A DNA stretch of 64,000 bases. Origin: Ceratothoa steindachneri (taxonomy: Eukaryota > Arthropoda > Malacostraca > Isopoda > Cymothoidae). Under the pieces are notes generated by a model. It had not been told where the DNA came from. It worked only from the letters and a program-made list of their open reading frames with translations, and made no database searches. Of this stretch, positions 46,228 to 58,500 are shown one piece after another. Numbering within the stretch: the stretch's first letter is position 1; each line of letters opens with the position of its first letter. The position numbers were made by a program, and so were the translations under genes. The stretch lies in assembly GCA_963969495.1 (NCBI GenBank), contig OZ018318.1, positions 95,757,413 through 95,821,412 of the forward strand, given 5' to 3'.

Positions 46228-46476
46228 ATATAGTCATATGAGTTGCTGCTGACCAGTATGATCTTCAATTTCACGGCGAAGGTAAGGACACACAGGAGGC
46301 TCAGGTACGCGTACATGTGATTTATTTGATGTTAAGGAACAACGTTTTGAGCGTATCAGCCATCTTCAGGTTCTAAAATCCTAAAATAAAAAAGTAAAGT
46401 TAGATATGATTAAATTGTTATTTTCTGAAAACTTGTTAAGAAGTCAGAAATTCTGTTAAAACTAGAAGTTAAAATA
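45830..46476. repeat. Tandem unit 2 (647 bp) with PLE 3' tail
   Basis: This is a near-identical copy of unit 1. The length difference is mostly the shorter (TA)n tract at 46175-46224. The copies diverge abruptly after GAAGTTAAAATA at 46476, where unit 2 continues into PLE-B. The very few differences imply a recent duplication compared with the decayed coding regions around. Confidence 0.9.
46175..46224. repeat. (TA)n tract in tandem unit 2
   Basis: Perfect alternating TA. Confidence 0.95.
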
Positions 46477-47196
46477 TTTTCATAGGGGAGGGGCGTTAAA
46501 AAAGGGGTTTTAAAGGCTAAAGTAATGGAATTTCATTAAACTAGAAAAATTAAGACGAGTAAAAATATAAAACTCCCAAATTATGAACACAACTAACATT
46601 ATAAAAAGGCAATTAAGATCTTATTAAGAATATAATATGCTAAAGTAAAAGATTCATATTGTAAAAAATGACGATGTGAAATAGAAAAAGTTAAGTAAAC
46701 TAAAAAGGAGTTGAACAAATTCAAACTTGTAATATTAAAAATAATCAAGTTAAGACCAATAAATAAAAAATGAAAAAATAACTCAGGGATTTAAAAAGCA
46801 ACAGTATTAAAGTATCGTTTTAATGTAACCACTAATAAGGCGAAAACAAACAAAACAAAAGCACATTATTAAAGGTATAATATTGCTTACCGATGAAGTT
46901 CATAAGAAATCACAAAGTGAAGTAATTATAATGGAAGTGGCTTAAAAAAGGATAGGATTTTGATTAGTTGATTGTTGAATAAGAAAAAGTTGGTTGGTTG
47001 TTGAGTGAGGTAATTATAATTAAAAAATAGGAAGAGAAAAAGCGGTATTATCTATGTTGAGTGTAGGAGATTTCTCTGTATCAGTAGGGATTCCATAAGT
47101 CGGGAACTATATGTATTCCTTGTTATTGCGACTAAATATTTTGAAGTTTTCGATGGAACATTCTGTATTGCATTGTATAATATGATTTCTAATTAC
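46477..47196 (-). mobile_element. Second Penelope-like element (PLE-B), 3' part only
   Basis: On the minus strand 47107-47196 reads VIRNHIIQCNTECSIENFKI followed by FSRNNKEY, the closing part of a PLE GIY-YIG domain (IRNHIxxC...ENFKIxxxxxxE). A frameshifted ESLLIQ and PTLNIDNTA follow near 47090-47040, matching the expected 'LRILESLxIxxxxPTLN' end. From there an AT-rich 3' region leads into tandem unit 2 and its (TA)n tail. The YIG motif and reverse transcriptase are absent, so the 5' part is truncated or replaced near 47200. Confidence 0.65.
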
Positions 47197-47332
47197 ACAA
47201 GCTTCCTTTCGTAGACAAATTTTGTACAATGTAAGCAAGAATGTTTCATCGATAATTGTAAAATAATTTGGCGTTGGTCTTTTAAGAAGAACCAGAAAGT
47301 TTACTTGAAAAAGATGGGTTACTTTCAATAAT

Positions 47333-47480
47333 ATTACCGTTTGCTTAGCGGTAGAGCACTTGTCTAGATGAGCAGATGTCAGAATTTCCAATCCTTGCCG
47401 GGGCAACGTGTTTTTTCATGTGACTTTTCTCGGTGTCAACTCCTGTAAGATCTTTTTCCTCCTGTTTTGTCAGTAACCTT

Positions 47481-47483
<3 letters not shown>
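47333..47483 (+). repeat. tRNA-like SINE remnant
   Basis: TTGCTTAGCGGTAGAGCAC fits a tRNA D-arm with A box, and GAATTTCCAATCC about 45 bases later fits a degenerate T-arm/B box. It is followed by TTGCCGGGGCA, which resembles an acceptor 3' half. The 5' acceptor half pairs only partly, and the anticodon stem is poor, so it is not a working tRNA gene. About 80 bases of unrelated body and a (TA)n tail follow, a usual SINE layout. It lies antisense at the truncated edge of PLE-B. Confidence 0.5.

Positions 47484-47519
<36 letters not shown>
47484..47519. repeat. (TA)n tract behind the SINE-like sequence
   Basis: Perfect alternating TA of about 36 bp. Confidence 0.95.
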
Positions 47520-47522
<3 letters not shown>

Positions 47523-47899
47523 AAGAAAGAAAAATTGGACGCAAATGAGCAATGAGACAAGAAACAGGAGTTTTTTTAGAGGTAAGAGAAAAGGATATTA
47601 GAAGAACACTAGAAACAAAGAGAGCCTAGGGCGTCAAAATGAAGACAATCCTTTAGCAAGAAGACAGAAATACCGACAGGCGAAAAAGGTTTGAAATTCC
47701 TGGTCAGGGCCAAAATTATTGGGCAGTTAGTAAGAAGTGGAGAATATGATTAAAAGTAATTTATTTTATATTTGACATAATACAAGTAAGCATTTTTGCG
47801 TATTACCCCTCCTCTGCGTATTTGCATACTTGAGACTAAGTTCACACAGGTGGTTAGCTCAATTTTCTTTCAGTCTTAATGAATTTTGGCTGTTAATTA

Positions 47900-48400
47900 A
47901 CTTTTCCTGGAACATTCTTTCACAGTCACAGAGAGAGATAAAAGTGCCACGCGGACTGAAATTCTTGAGCTGTGCCCTGATGAAGCAAACCCAATACTAG
48001 CAAAAAAAAGAAGGATGAACGGACTGAGCGTGCCGAGGCTAGCGGCAGATGTTACGCGAGATTGTGTGAACTAAGCTAAGGTTTACTTTCTTTGGAGCCG
48101 CATCTGATGAAGGGGAACCCCCTTTGGCGTCCTCTGGCAAGTCACTTCCGGCGAGCCCTATAAAATATCAGATGCAGGCCTTTAATAAAGTAGTATCAAC
48201 CAGTCCTTTGAATGCCACGCGTAAACTCTGGATTCGGTTCCCGCACCCATCGAGTCCGAAAGCAAGAATGCTCCCCGGATTAACGTTATTCTAGCGACAA
48301 CTGGCTATTAGTCTGGTATCGGCTCCGTTCACGTTCTGCGTAATACTCCCTCGATCCATACTCTCAAAAGTTAAACGTAGCCATTGTGATTCTCATTTTG
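47900..48400 (+). other. GC-richer segment with LTR-like promoter and polyadenylation signals
   Basis: CCTATAAAATATCAG at about 48159 is followed within 30 bases by TTTAATAAAG. This TATA-to-AATAAA spacing is typical of the R region of compact retrotransposon LTRs. No paired LTR, primer-binding site or polyprotein was found, so this could be a solo LTR fragment or coincidence. Confidence 0.25.
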
Positions 48401-48404
48401 CATT

Positions 48405-48423
48405 ATCTCTCTCTCTCTCTCTC
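48405..48423. repeat. (TC)n microsatellite
   Basis: About nine TC units. Confidence 0.9.
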
Positions 48424-48502
48424 GTCCGTCAATTTCCCAAAGCCTCCTGCTAAAAGTAGACTACGCGAGGGACTCCAGTATCCGTGTTCTTTGAAGTGTT
48501 GA

Positions 48503-48697
48503 TTAGTTTGTTGGCGCACCCAGACGCCTCATGTATGTCCCTTTAACATCCCCGAGTTCATCTAAGATTGAAAGTGTAATTTTGCGTATCCATTCTATTA
48601 TTTGAAAATTGTCTCTATATAAGTAAAGCTTATTTTTGTATAACCAGTTTCTATGCCCAGAAGCTCTAAGAAGTTCTATTAATTTGTCAAACCGCAC
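48503..48697 (-). CDS. Unidentified 64-residue open frame
   Basis: A hydrophilic frame reads MRFDKLIELLRASGHRNWLY and later EWIRKITLSILDELGDVKGT. Amino-acid usage looks protein-like, with a helical charged pattern, but I recognise no family. It lies between an LTR-like segment and a Tc1 relic, so it may be a transposon fragment. No start context or splice sites were identified. Confidence 0.2.
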   Translation of the reverse strand: MRFDKLIELLRASGHRNWLYKNKLYLYRDNFQIIEWIRKITLSILDELGDVKGTYMRRLGAPTN

Positions 48698-48799
48698 TCT
48701 TAGTTAATTTATTAATATCGATGCACTCCGGGGTTTTAATTTCCCCCCAGAAATTTATCGCGCTCACTCTGCCTCGACCAAAGATAGAGAAGATTAAGG

Positions 48800-49780
48800 A
48801 TCTAACCTTGATCTACGACATTCACCCTTACTCTTGTGCTCAAGTGTGACCACGAATGCTCAATATAGTTGAGGTTTGAAGTTTGAGGGGTCATTCCATC
48901 AACATAATCCCCTTCTTTTCAAACAAACCCTTTGAGACTAGATGTCTGGCATGAAGCATTGTCTTGTTGGAAGATTAACCAATCTGGTATGTCATCATTG
49001 AAAATTTTACCTAAGGAAGGTTGATAAATCTGGTTTAATATGCTTTTGTAATTGTTGGAATTCATTTTGCCCTAATGAGAGAAGATAAACTTGGACCTGA
49101 AGAATACATGCACCGCCAAACCATTACATTGCTACCTCTAAATTTCACTGTTGGGACCACAGATCTCGGGGCATAAGCTTCCTATACTTTCGACAAACCT
49201 AAACAGTTCCGTGGGTTCCAAAGATCTCAGGAGAAAAAAAAAGATACTTATCATTATGGATATCCAATAAAAATATTAGTATCCAATAAAAATGTGTATA
49301 ATCATAATAAATTGGTAGAACCTAATGTGGTTAACCTATTTCAACGTTTCTTTCATCAGATCAAACAATTTTAGCCCAATCCTCATCAGTTCAATCTTCG
49401 TGCTATGTTGCCCAAGACAAACGTTTTTTTCTTTTTTTTCTTCCTCTAAAACCGCCACGGTTTCTTTCAAGCATTACATCATTTGAGCCCACCTTCTGAA
49501 AACCTTTTTCTCACTGTGCATCTTAATATCTCTTTGCTTGTTGCTGTCCGAAACTCAGCAGCAACATCAGAAGAGGTCTTTTTCCTATTGGCCAGAGATT
49601 TCCTTTAAGGAACCTCTCTTTCTCTGAGTTGTACACCTTTAGCGTCCTTGATAATCAATGTTTTTAAAACAATTGGTGTTATTTTACATTATAATGGTTG
49701 TTTGAAAACCATTTTGGGAGCATTTCAATTTTCTTGCAATTTTGACTTCAGATAATCTCTCTCTGGTCAAAACAATAATC
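48800..49780 (-). pseudogene. Tc1-like transposase relic with three catalytic blocks
   Basis: Read on the minus strand from 49780: LSEVKIARKLKCSQ, then SSDVAAEFRTATSKEISRCT and VRKRFSEGGLK, which is the paired helix-turn-helix domain. TDEDWAKIV then leads to SDERN, the first catalytic Asp (49354-49360). The middle has VMVWxxx-like WFGGACILQV in a shifted frame, and QQDNAS holds the second Asp (48952-48969). EH within LNYIEH gives the final Glu (about 48858-48873), followed by SHLSTRVRVNVVDQ. The second Asp to Glu distance is close to 34 residues, as in Tc1 (DD34E). Cut-and-paste transposition would be its role. Many stops and frameshifts are present. Terminal inverted repeats were not found. 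Confidence 0.8.
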
Positions 49781-50102
49781 AGATATCTTTGAGCTTCAGG
49801 AATCTGTTCTTCGAGACATTATAACAAAAGATTAGCATTTGTAACTTAACAATAACATAATCACTGAAAAATTATTAATAAAGTTAGTATCACTCATTGA
49901 ATGACAGAAGTTTTCCCCAACCACCATGCACATTATGAAAAAATGCATGAAAGCTTTATAACAGAAAAAAAAGGACTTCAAATATGAGTTAATTATAGAA
50001 TATACGCAATAATGTTCATTTGTTTTATGTCAAGTATGAAATAAATGAGTTTCAATCATATTCTTCACCATTTAATACCTGCCCCATAACTTTGGCCAAG
50101 GC

Positions 50103-51862
<1,760 letters not shown>

Positions 51863-52049
51863 TTTTCTTCGTCATCTTCATCTTCATCGTCATCTTCATC
51901 TTAATATTAATCTTAATCTTAATCTTAATCTTAATCTTAATCTTCATCTTCATCTTCATCTCCATCTTCCTCTTCATCTTCTTCTTCATATTCATCATCA
52001 TCTTTTTCATCTTCATCTTCTTTTTCTTCTTCTTTTTCTTCTTCTTCTT

Positions 52050-52079
<30 letters not shown>
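51863..52079. repeat. Compound pyrimidine microsatellite
   Basis: ATCTTC and ATCTTA hexamers (six ATCTTA units in a row) grade into TTC/TTTTTC trinucleotide repeats. On the minus strand it would read as Glu/Asp/Lys runs, which are not a gene. Confidence 0.95.
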
Positions 52080-52080
<1 letters not shown>

Positions 52081-52440
52081 TAAAGGAATTATTAGATATA
52101 ACTTTGATAAAAAAATTAAATCTACTTAGGTGACAACCGAACTAAAAGAAAATTTTTTATTCAAACACCTTGAGAAATCTCGTTCTTAAAATATAGGGTT
52201 ATGGATAAGTTTATACAAAAGTACATAAAATAATGATAAAACAAGGTGGATAGTAAAAGGTATTTAAAAAATAGCCGTTATTTTGAGAAACTATTTCTTT
52301 CAGGATAACCTTGTAATTATTGGATAGAGTTTGAAAAAAATACTGAACAAATATAGAAATTTTATTATGAACAATAAATAATAATGCGCTTACTAAATTG
52401 AAAAACATGCGCAGATAAACTAGTTTTATGTTCGGCTCTT

Positions 52441-53335
52441 CTAACATGAGATCAATCCTGATTTACGCGAATAGAGAAAGTTTTCAGTTTGTCTATAATA
52501 CATCTCAAGGCAAAGAGAACATTCTATAAAAAGAATTACCGTATCATATTTGAAAACGACAGAAATATTAAAGTATTTTAAAAGACGTGGTAAAAATGAA
52601 AAGGCCAAACGAGGGATATTTATAATTAAATTGACGTGGATTTCTGCCCCTTTAGAATGTTTTTCGCAGCCTTTAGACACCTCACTAGAAAATGGCAAGT
52701 GTTTAAAATATTCTGACTAATTATAAAAACTTCAAATCTTCGGTATCAAAATATTCTGACGAGACATTATCCTCTGAGAATATATAGGTAAATACGGCGT
52801 TTTTACCTTTCTCACTGTCATTAAAATAATAATTATGAGCGGCGAATCAAGCAGGTCTATGAGTCATGTAAATCTCGGGTTTGTTCATCTTTTCTCTGCA
52901 ACGAGTTGTTGGCTTAATGTAGACAGCTAAATCCAATACTACCTAAGGTAATTGATGTTACTGAATTCGAATATGAAATAATGTGACCACCAAATGCCAC
53001 CACCTAGTGGATACAGGTGTTAAATCGGCTATTTTTACCGCGGGTCCAGTAGATCATATCCCTCTAGTTAATATACGAATAGGATTAGTGGTCTGGCGGT
53101 AAACATAAATTCTTTTTTATGATAGAGAAAGGGTGAGGAGTAATTACACTCAAATTTATGTTTAAATTTAATAGAACGGTGCAAAGATTTAAGGGTATTG
53201 AAAGAATGAGGAGATCGTTATTGTTATGCAATAAGCAAATAATATCATCATCGTACCTCAACAAAACAATCGGAAAAGGAAGAATGATAAATAGGAATCT
53301 ACCTATTATCAAATAACGGCATATATAAATTAGAG
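52441..53335 (-). mobile_element. Penelope-like element fragment (PLE-D), reverse transcriptase motif C onward
   Basis: On the minus strand near 53260 the text reads VLLRYDDDIICLLHNNNDLL, the expected RYxDD catalytic block. A one-base shift then gives FNTLKSLHRSIKFKHKFEC and SSPFLYHKKEFMF, which follows the PLE order after motif C (helix, then the 'LPFLD' strand). Further along, 52441-52698 has LPRLLKYFNISVVFKYDTVI, which resembles the PLE segment just before the endonuclease. The intervening 53000-52700 is degraded. No GIY-YIG core was found below 52441. Confidence 0.5.
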
Positions 53336-54894
53336 AGAATAGGTTTAGCCCTATACTAAACTACACTTAAGAAGGTAGCATTTATCCTTAAATCAGAACT
53401 TTAAATTCCTGATAGATAGCGGGATAAGCTCGGTAAATGTATTAATTAATAAACTAAATGTCATTCGCTAAACACGAATTTCACTCGTTTTCGTTTTGAT
53501 ATCTGTTCTCTGTTCACAAAATTATTGTTGACAACATTATTCTTTTCATTTTGAAAAATGACAGCAAATTGATATCTCACTCTCTTAGTATTTGCAGAGC
53601 AGTTAATTATTCAGGTTGAATGAAACGAGAAGAGCGATCTCGCTTTAACTGAATTTAACTGAGGAAGACGGGAGACACAAAGGGGTTGCGCACTTAATTG
53701 ACTTGGTTAGTTGGCCTGGGCTAGCTACAATGTATAAAGAGAGTATAAGAATGTAAGAATGTATAAGGAATGTTGCTAAATGAAGAAGTTGGATGAAAAT
53801 CTGGAGTAAGAATACTACTTTTGGATACATGAACCAGGGATGTGCGCAACTTTTGAAAACCAGCTTTGCCTCAAATATCACCACCTATTCCACGTTAGTT
53901 GTTATTGCTGGAAGGACACGCATCCTCTGCTTCTTTGCTACAGTGGTTAGCCACACTTGGCTTGGCATCCTTTTGCGCCGTCAGTTTTCTCCAGCAAAAA
54001 TCGCAGAAAAACCTTAACATTTAATAACGTAACTAGAAGTCGAGGTCTCAAACGAAGTAATCTATCTTACCATTTTTTGAGAAAGACATTAATAATTACA
54101 CATAAATTATGCTAATACTTAAAGATAACGTAGCCATTCTTCATGTGCTCTCATTAAAATATATTTTGCTTGCATTCTCTTTCCTGTTTCTTTCTTCATA
54201 CCAGGTATATATTTTAAAGGGCCCTTTCATTCTCATTTGCCCGTTTTTTTGTTGCCTAGATTTTGTTCCTGCTTTCTGTTTTTTCTACACTTTTCTTTTC
54301 GTAAGGGCCAATATATTCTCAAATCGCTTCTAAATTAATGTATTTTGTTAACAATCACTCTTTACGCTTTGTTTAAATATTCTTTTTTTCCATTCGTAAG
54401 TGGGAAGTGACTAGAAACGATTCTCTGAATATATTTACCTCGATAATTGTAGTTCTTTGAAGGAAACGCAATCTCTTTCCTTCAATTATTGAAATTAGTT
54501 AGGTTGATTAAAACAGGGGAAGTGTATTGTACTAAATAGATGACTTTAATAAAAAATTTATCTGGTAAATTTTAATAGTAGAATTCATAATTTTTTCAAA
54601 ATTTGTGTACCTGATAGAAAGGTCGTTCGTTAATTTTAAATCATTTGTAAGCGACTGCAACAGTTTCCATCATAATTATATAGTACAATGCTATGTATGA
54701 GAAAATATGGTGTGAACGCAATTTGCGGGAGGATAGAAATAGAATAAATGTATGTGTTAGTGGAATATGTATATTTGAAATGGTATTAGTGGCCTATAGA
54801 GTGATGAGAGATAACTGCGAGCCTAAAATAAATGTTCTATTATAATAATTTAACTACGTTTAGTTCAAATATGAAAGGATATTTTCACTAGAAA
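53336..54894. other. AT-rich DNA, no gene seen
   Basis: Short frames only; no motif recognised. Confidence 0.5.
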
Positions 54895-55516
54895 CTTTGA
54901 TTTTGATTGTCCCAGGGAACATATATTGGTAGTACTATTCGCTCGTTACACTCGGGGGTTTGCGCACACCTTGGCATTAGTTGCCAAACAGTAAAGTCTC
55001 GCCAATTAGAAATCACATTATAAAGTGTAAGGTTGATGCAAACATCAATAATTTTGAGATTCTGGACTCTAATCCTAACATCCCCCAGCTCAGAATTCTG
55101 GAATTTCTCATCATTAAAACACATTCGCCCACGTTAAATTCAGACTTAACTTTCCAGCCATTATCGGTAATATACACAACCAATCAGCTTTAGACCTCCT
55201 GATATTATACCAACAACAAACTACCCATAATCATCTCCGTTTGGGCGAAATTTCTATGTCATTCCCCTGACTCGCTGTCAGCAGGTATGAATTTGTTCCT
55301 CTCCTTATCTGTATATGTACTTGCAATTATTAATACTTTTTATTTAAAAGGTTCAATATCTAAATTATTTTGCTTTTGATTTGTTTATAGTTTATGTTAG
55401 CATTTGTTCGCATCAAAAATTGTGTTTATCCCTTTAGCCTGATGATGGATTGGGTAATCCGAAACGTTGCTTTGAATAAATAAGAATGTCCCTGATGGTC
55501 GTATCCTTCCTACTGC

Positions 55517-55521
<5 letters not shown>
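54895..55521 (+). mobile_element. Penelope-like element fragment (PLE-C), endonuclease and 3' tail
   Basis: A CP at 54909 is followed by YIGSTIRSLHSGVCAHLGIS (from 54922), the core of the Penelope GIY-YIG nuclease. After a frameshift the frame from 54981 reads SPIRNHIIKCKVDANINNFE, ILDSNPNIPQLRILEFLII and KTHSPTLNSDL, the canonical end of the domain. About 240 bases later comes the tail motif CTGATGATGGATTGGGTAAT followed by CCGAAACGTTGCTT, and then a (TA)n tract. The reverse transcriptase is missing, which is a 5' truncation. Confidence 0.8.

Positions 55522-55573
<52 letters not shown>
55522..55573. repeat. (TA)n tract at the 3' end of PLE-C
   Basis: Perfect alternating TA of about 50 bp. 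Confidence 0.95.
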
Positions 55574-55575
<2 letters not shown>

Positions 55576-58500
55576 CCATAAATTCTAAAAAGTCTGGCAA
55601 GGAAAAAACTGAAAGACTTATGTACGTTAAACTGGGCTCGTATTAGAGGAATTTTATGTAATCAACCACCACGAAGTCTTACTTGACCAACCTTGATACT
55701 TTCATTCCACTTCTGACAGGTCATTGTGTATCCTTTCTGCTTGCACATGTCCTAGTTCAACCATGAGCTCATTGTCATCAGTACACAAACAAGTATTCGT
55801 TTGTTCTTGTAATAGGATGCTATGCATTCATATCAGGAAGAAAAAAAAGGACATTTTTATTATCTTCTGATGAATATTAAAGTGCTTAAGACTCCGTTCC
55901 CTAAAATATTCCTGTTCTCTTTATATACTGTCCAAACTATTACAATTCTTTATCTTTTTAATTTGGATGTTTTAGGTTTATCCTGCTACATTTTCTTCAT
56001 CTCTAAAACAATTAGGTTGCTTTTTTCAGAAGTTCCTTGTTGTTTAATTGAATCAAATGATGGAAGAACCAGTAAAGGATGCTTGGAATCATGTCGAGTT
56101 CGTTTTAAGACACTTACAATCTGCACAAGGAAATTCTTATCTGGTTTTCTTTAGAGAATCAAAAATGTTGGTTATACAAATATAAAAATCATTGAGATAA
56201 TTGGTTGGTTCATGCAATGACATTGCTTTAGAAAAAATACACATGCTTTCATTTTCCCTCTAAACACTATGTAGTTCCTACATAACATACACCTGGGCAT
56301 ATATGAAGAGCGCAACTTGTATCTTGGTACCAACTCTACAGCCAAAACTGTGTTTATACGCTACTCGTATTTTCTCTTAAGAGAAATATTTTATTGTTCG
56401 TTATGGTGAGTAAATTTACAGCATGTGTATAGTTGTGTAAATTAAAGATGCGACATATTTTAAAATAATTCGCTCAAAAGTAGGTGAACTATGAAATAAA
56501 TTCTCGAATACTTTTTGATGACTGCCGCTAAGTTTTGGTGTGATGTAATATTTTTCATAACACAAGTTGAAATTTAATTATAGGAATAAAATAAATTACA
56601 CGCAAATGTTAAATATATAAAGTAGCTACGCTGGAAAATATTAAAAAACGGAAAATTTGGCACCGGGGTTTTGAAACAATACAGTTTGAAATATTTTCAA
56701 CAATACTGCTTCAAAAACTGTAATAACTACGAATATCTCACTAAATTTTATTTATTTTATTGATGAATGGCCAATCTATTTCATTTATAAGAAAATTTGC
56801 CTCTCTCAAATGTTAATGTGTTAGAGCGCTCTCTTCGGGGCGAAATTGAACGTAAAACCCGACTTCAATACTTGTGTCAAACGTGCACAAAAATATTGTA
56901 CTGTATATAATATTCACACATCCACTTCGACTGATGAGTTCAAAAAAACAAGCGAATACAGGCAAAATGCGACCACCACACGCAAACAAACTTCACACGT
57001 GCTTGAACAAATGCGAGCTCATCTTCGGTATCAGCAAAGTCCTTTAGACTCAATAGATATTCTATTGCTCTGCTAGCAAAGTCTTTGTTGTCTAGTTACT
57101 TGATGGAAATAATTACCTTTAGGTCAGAATAGTTATAATTGTTCTTTTATGTTACTTAGAGATGTGCGGTGGTAAACCATTTCAAGAATGAATGCGCAAA
57201 GGATAAGAAAACTTTCACTACTCAAGGTTTAAAAGTTCTCAGTTATCCTTAGTAAAGAAGGATAAATCCATTAACGAGATATTTGAAAAAATATTATTAA
57301 TAAATACTCAATACCCCTTACAACTTATGTATCCGATAAACCATTTATTTTTGACGTCATTATATCCCTCATAAATAACAAAGGCGTTTTATTTTCAAAA
57401 CTTTGGTGCAATAGCATTGAGGTCGCATCACGCAAAAGATATTACGAATAGATGTGTCGAGAAATTGATAAAAATAGAGCAGTTGAAAATGTAGAGAAGA
57501 TATATAACCGCAGATCTTCCTGTAAGTATCGGGGTTGAGAGTGCAAAAGGCAGTTTTTGTAGCCGGGAGGCAAGACAAGTCTCTACATAACACCTGAAAT
57601 TCATTTTGAGTTCTTTATATGGGGTGGGGAAAGTAGAATGAAAATGTGGTTGTGAGAATGCAGTAATTTTAAAATCCACCAGCCTGACCGGAGCCAAGAG
57701 AGAGGGGCGAATCAGCTGGCCCACCTAATGTACCAGACCAAAAATGGATATAGAAAAACTGGTATGTTATTAGCTTGCAATATTACCCACCGACCAAGAA
57801 AATAGGTGAAAAGCAGCTTGTAAATCAAGTGTCGGACAAAGGATAAAGTGAAAATGTTTAGAAAGTATAAAACACAGGTAATCTCAATCTAGGTAGAGAC
57901 TTGGCAGGATAATCTTGGCCTGAATTGTGTGTCGCTCTTCTAGGTAAAAGCATACGACTAACTCACATCCCTAGGTTTTGTGAAAGTTCGAGACAAGTTT
58001 TACGATCATACAGTTTTTAATAATAAAATAAATATACTTCTATATCTTATTATATAGGTATTAAAATATTATATTTTCTAATTTACCTATAATATTATTA
58101 GGAAATCTGATGTATTAATATAAGTAGTGGAACCATATTTTGTGTCATTTGGCAAATCTTAAATTTATAGTTTCTTCGCTTCATTATTTTGAAGGACCAA
58201 ATTCCAAAGAAAGTAAGTCTCCCTCTAAGGCTATGTAATTTTTGCACCGTTTAGTGGATTATTTCTAATCGAAATTGTCGTTTAATTTTTTGCTTAACAC
58301 TTTTAGTAAAAGTGAGTTTTAATTCTTCTGCGATGGCACGTGTAAACCGGATATCAACCGTTACATGTCGTATCTCGAATCATTTGTTTTGGTAAATATG
58401 TACTTATACTCCTTCCATGTTTCTAGAGGTTCAATGCAGTTTCAGGCTAAGGTAACAAGGTTGCTCAGGTTTGTTACATATTACAGGCTTTTGGCTCTCT

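Noticed and set aside
45155..46476. LTR pair of an LTR retrotransposon
   Set aside because: The two direct repeats touch each other with no internal coding region and contain PLE tails; they fit a PLE tandem (pseudo-LTR) better.
47333..47405. Functional tRNA gene
   Set aside because: D-arm and T-arm-like boxes are present, but the acceptor and anticodon stems do not pair well, so it is called a SINE-like relic.
51863..52079. Telomere-like or interstitial telomeric repeat
   Set aside because: The TTAATC/ATCTTA hexamers are not the arthropod TTAGG motif and grade into TTC repeats, so this is an ordinary microsatellite.
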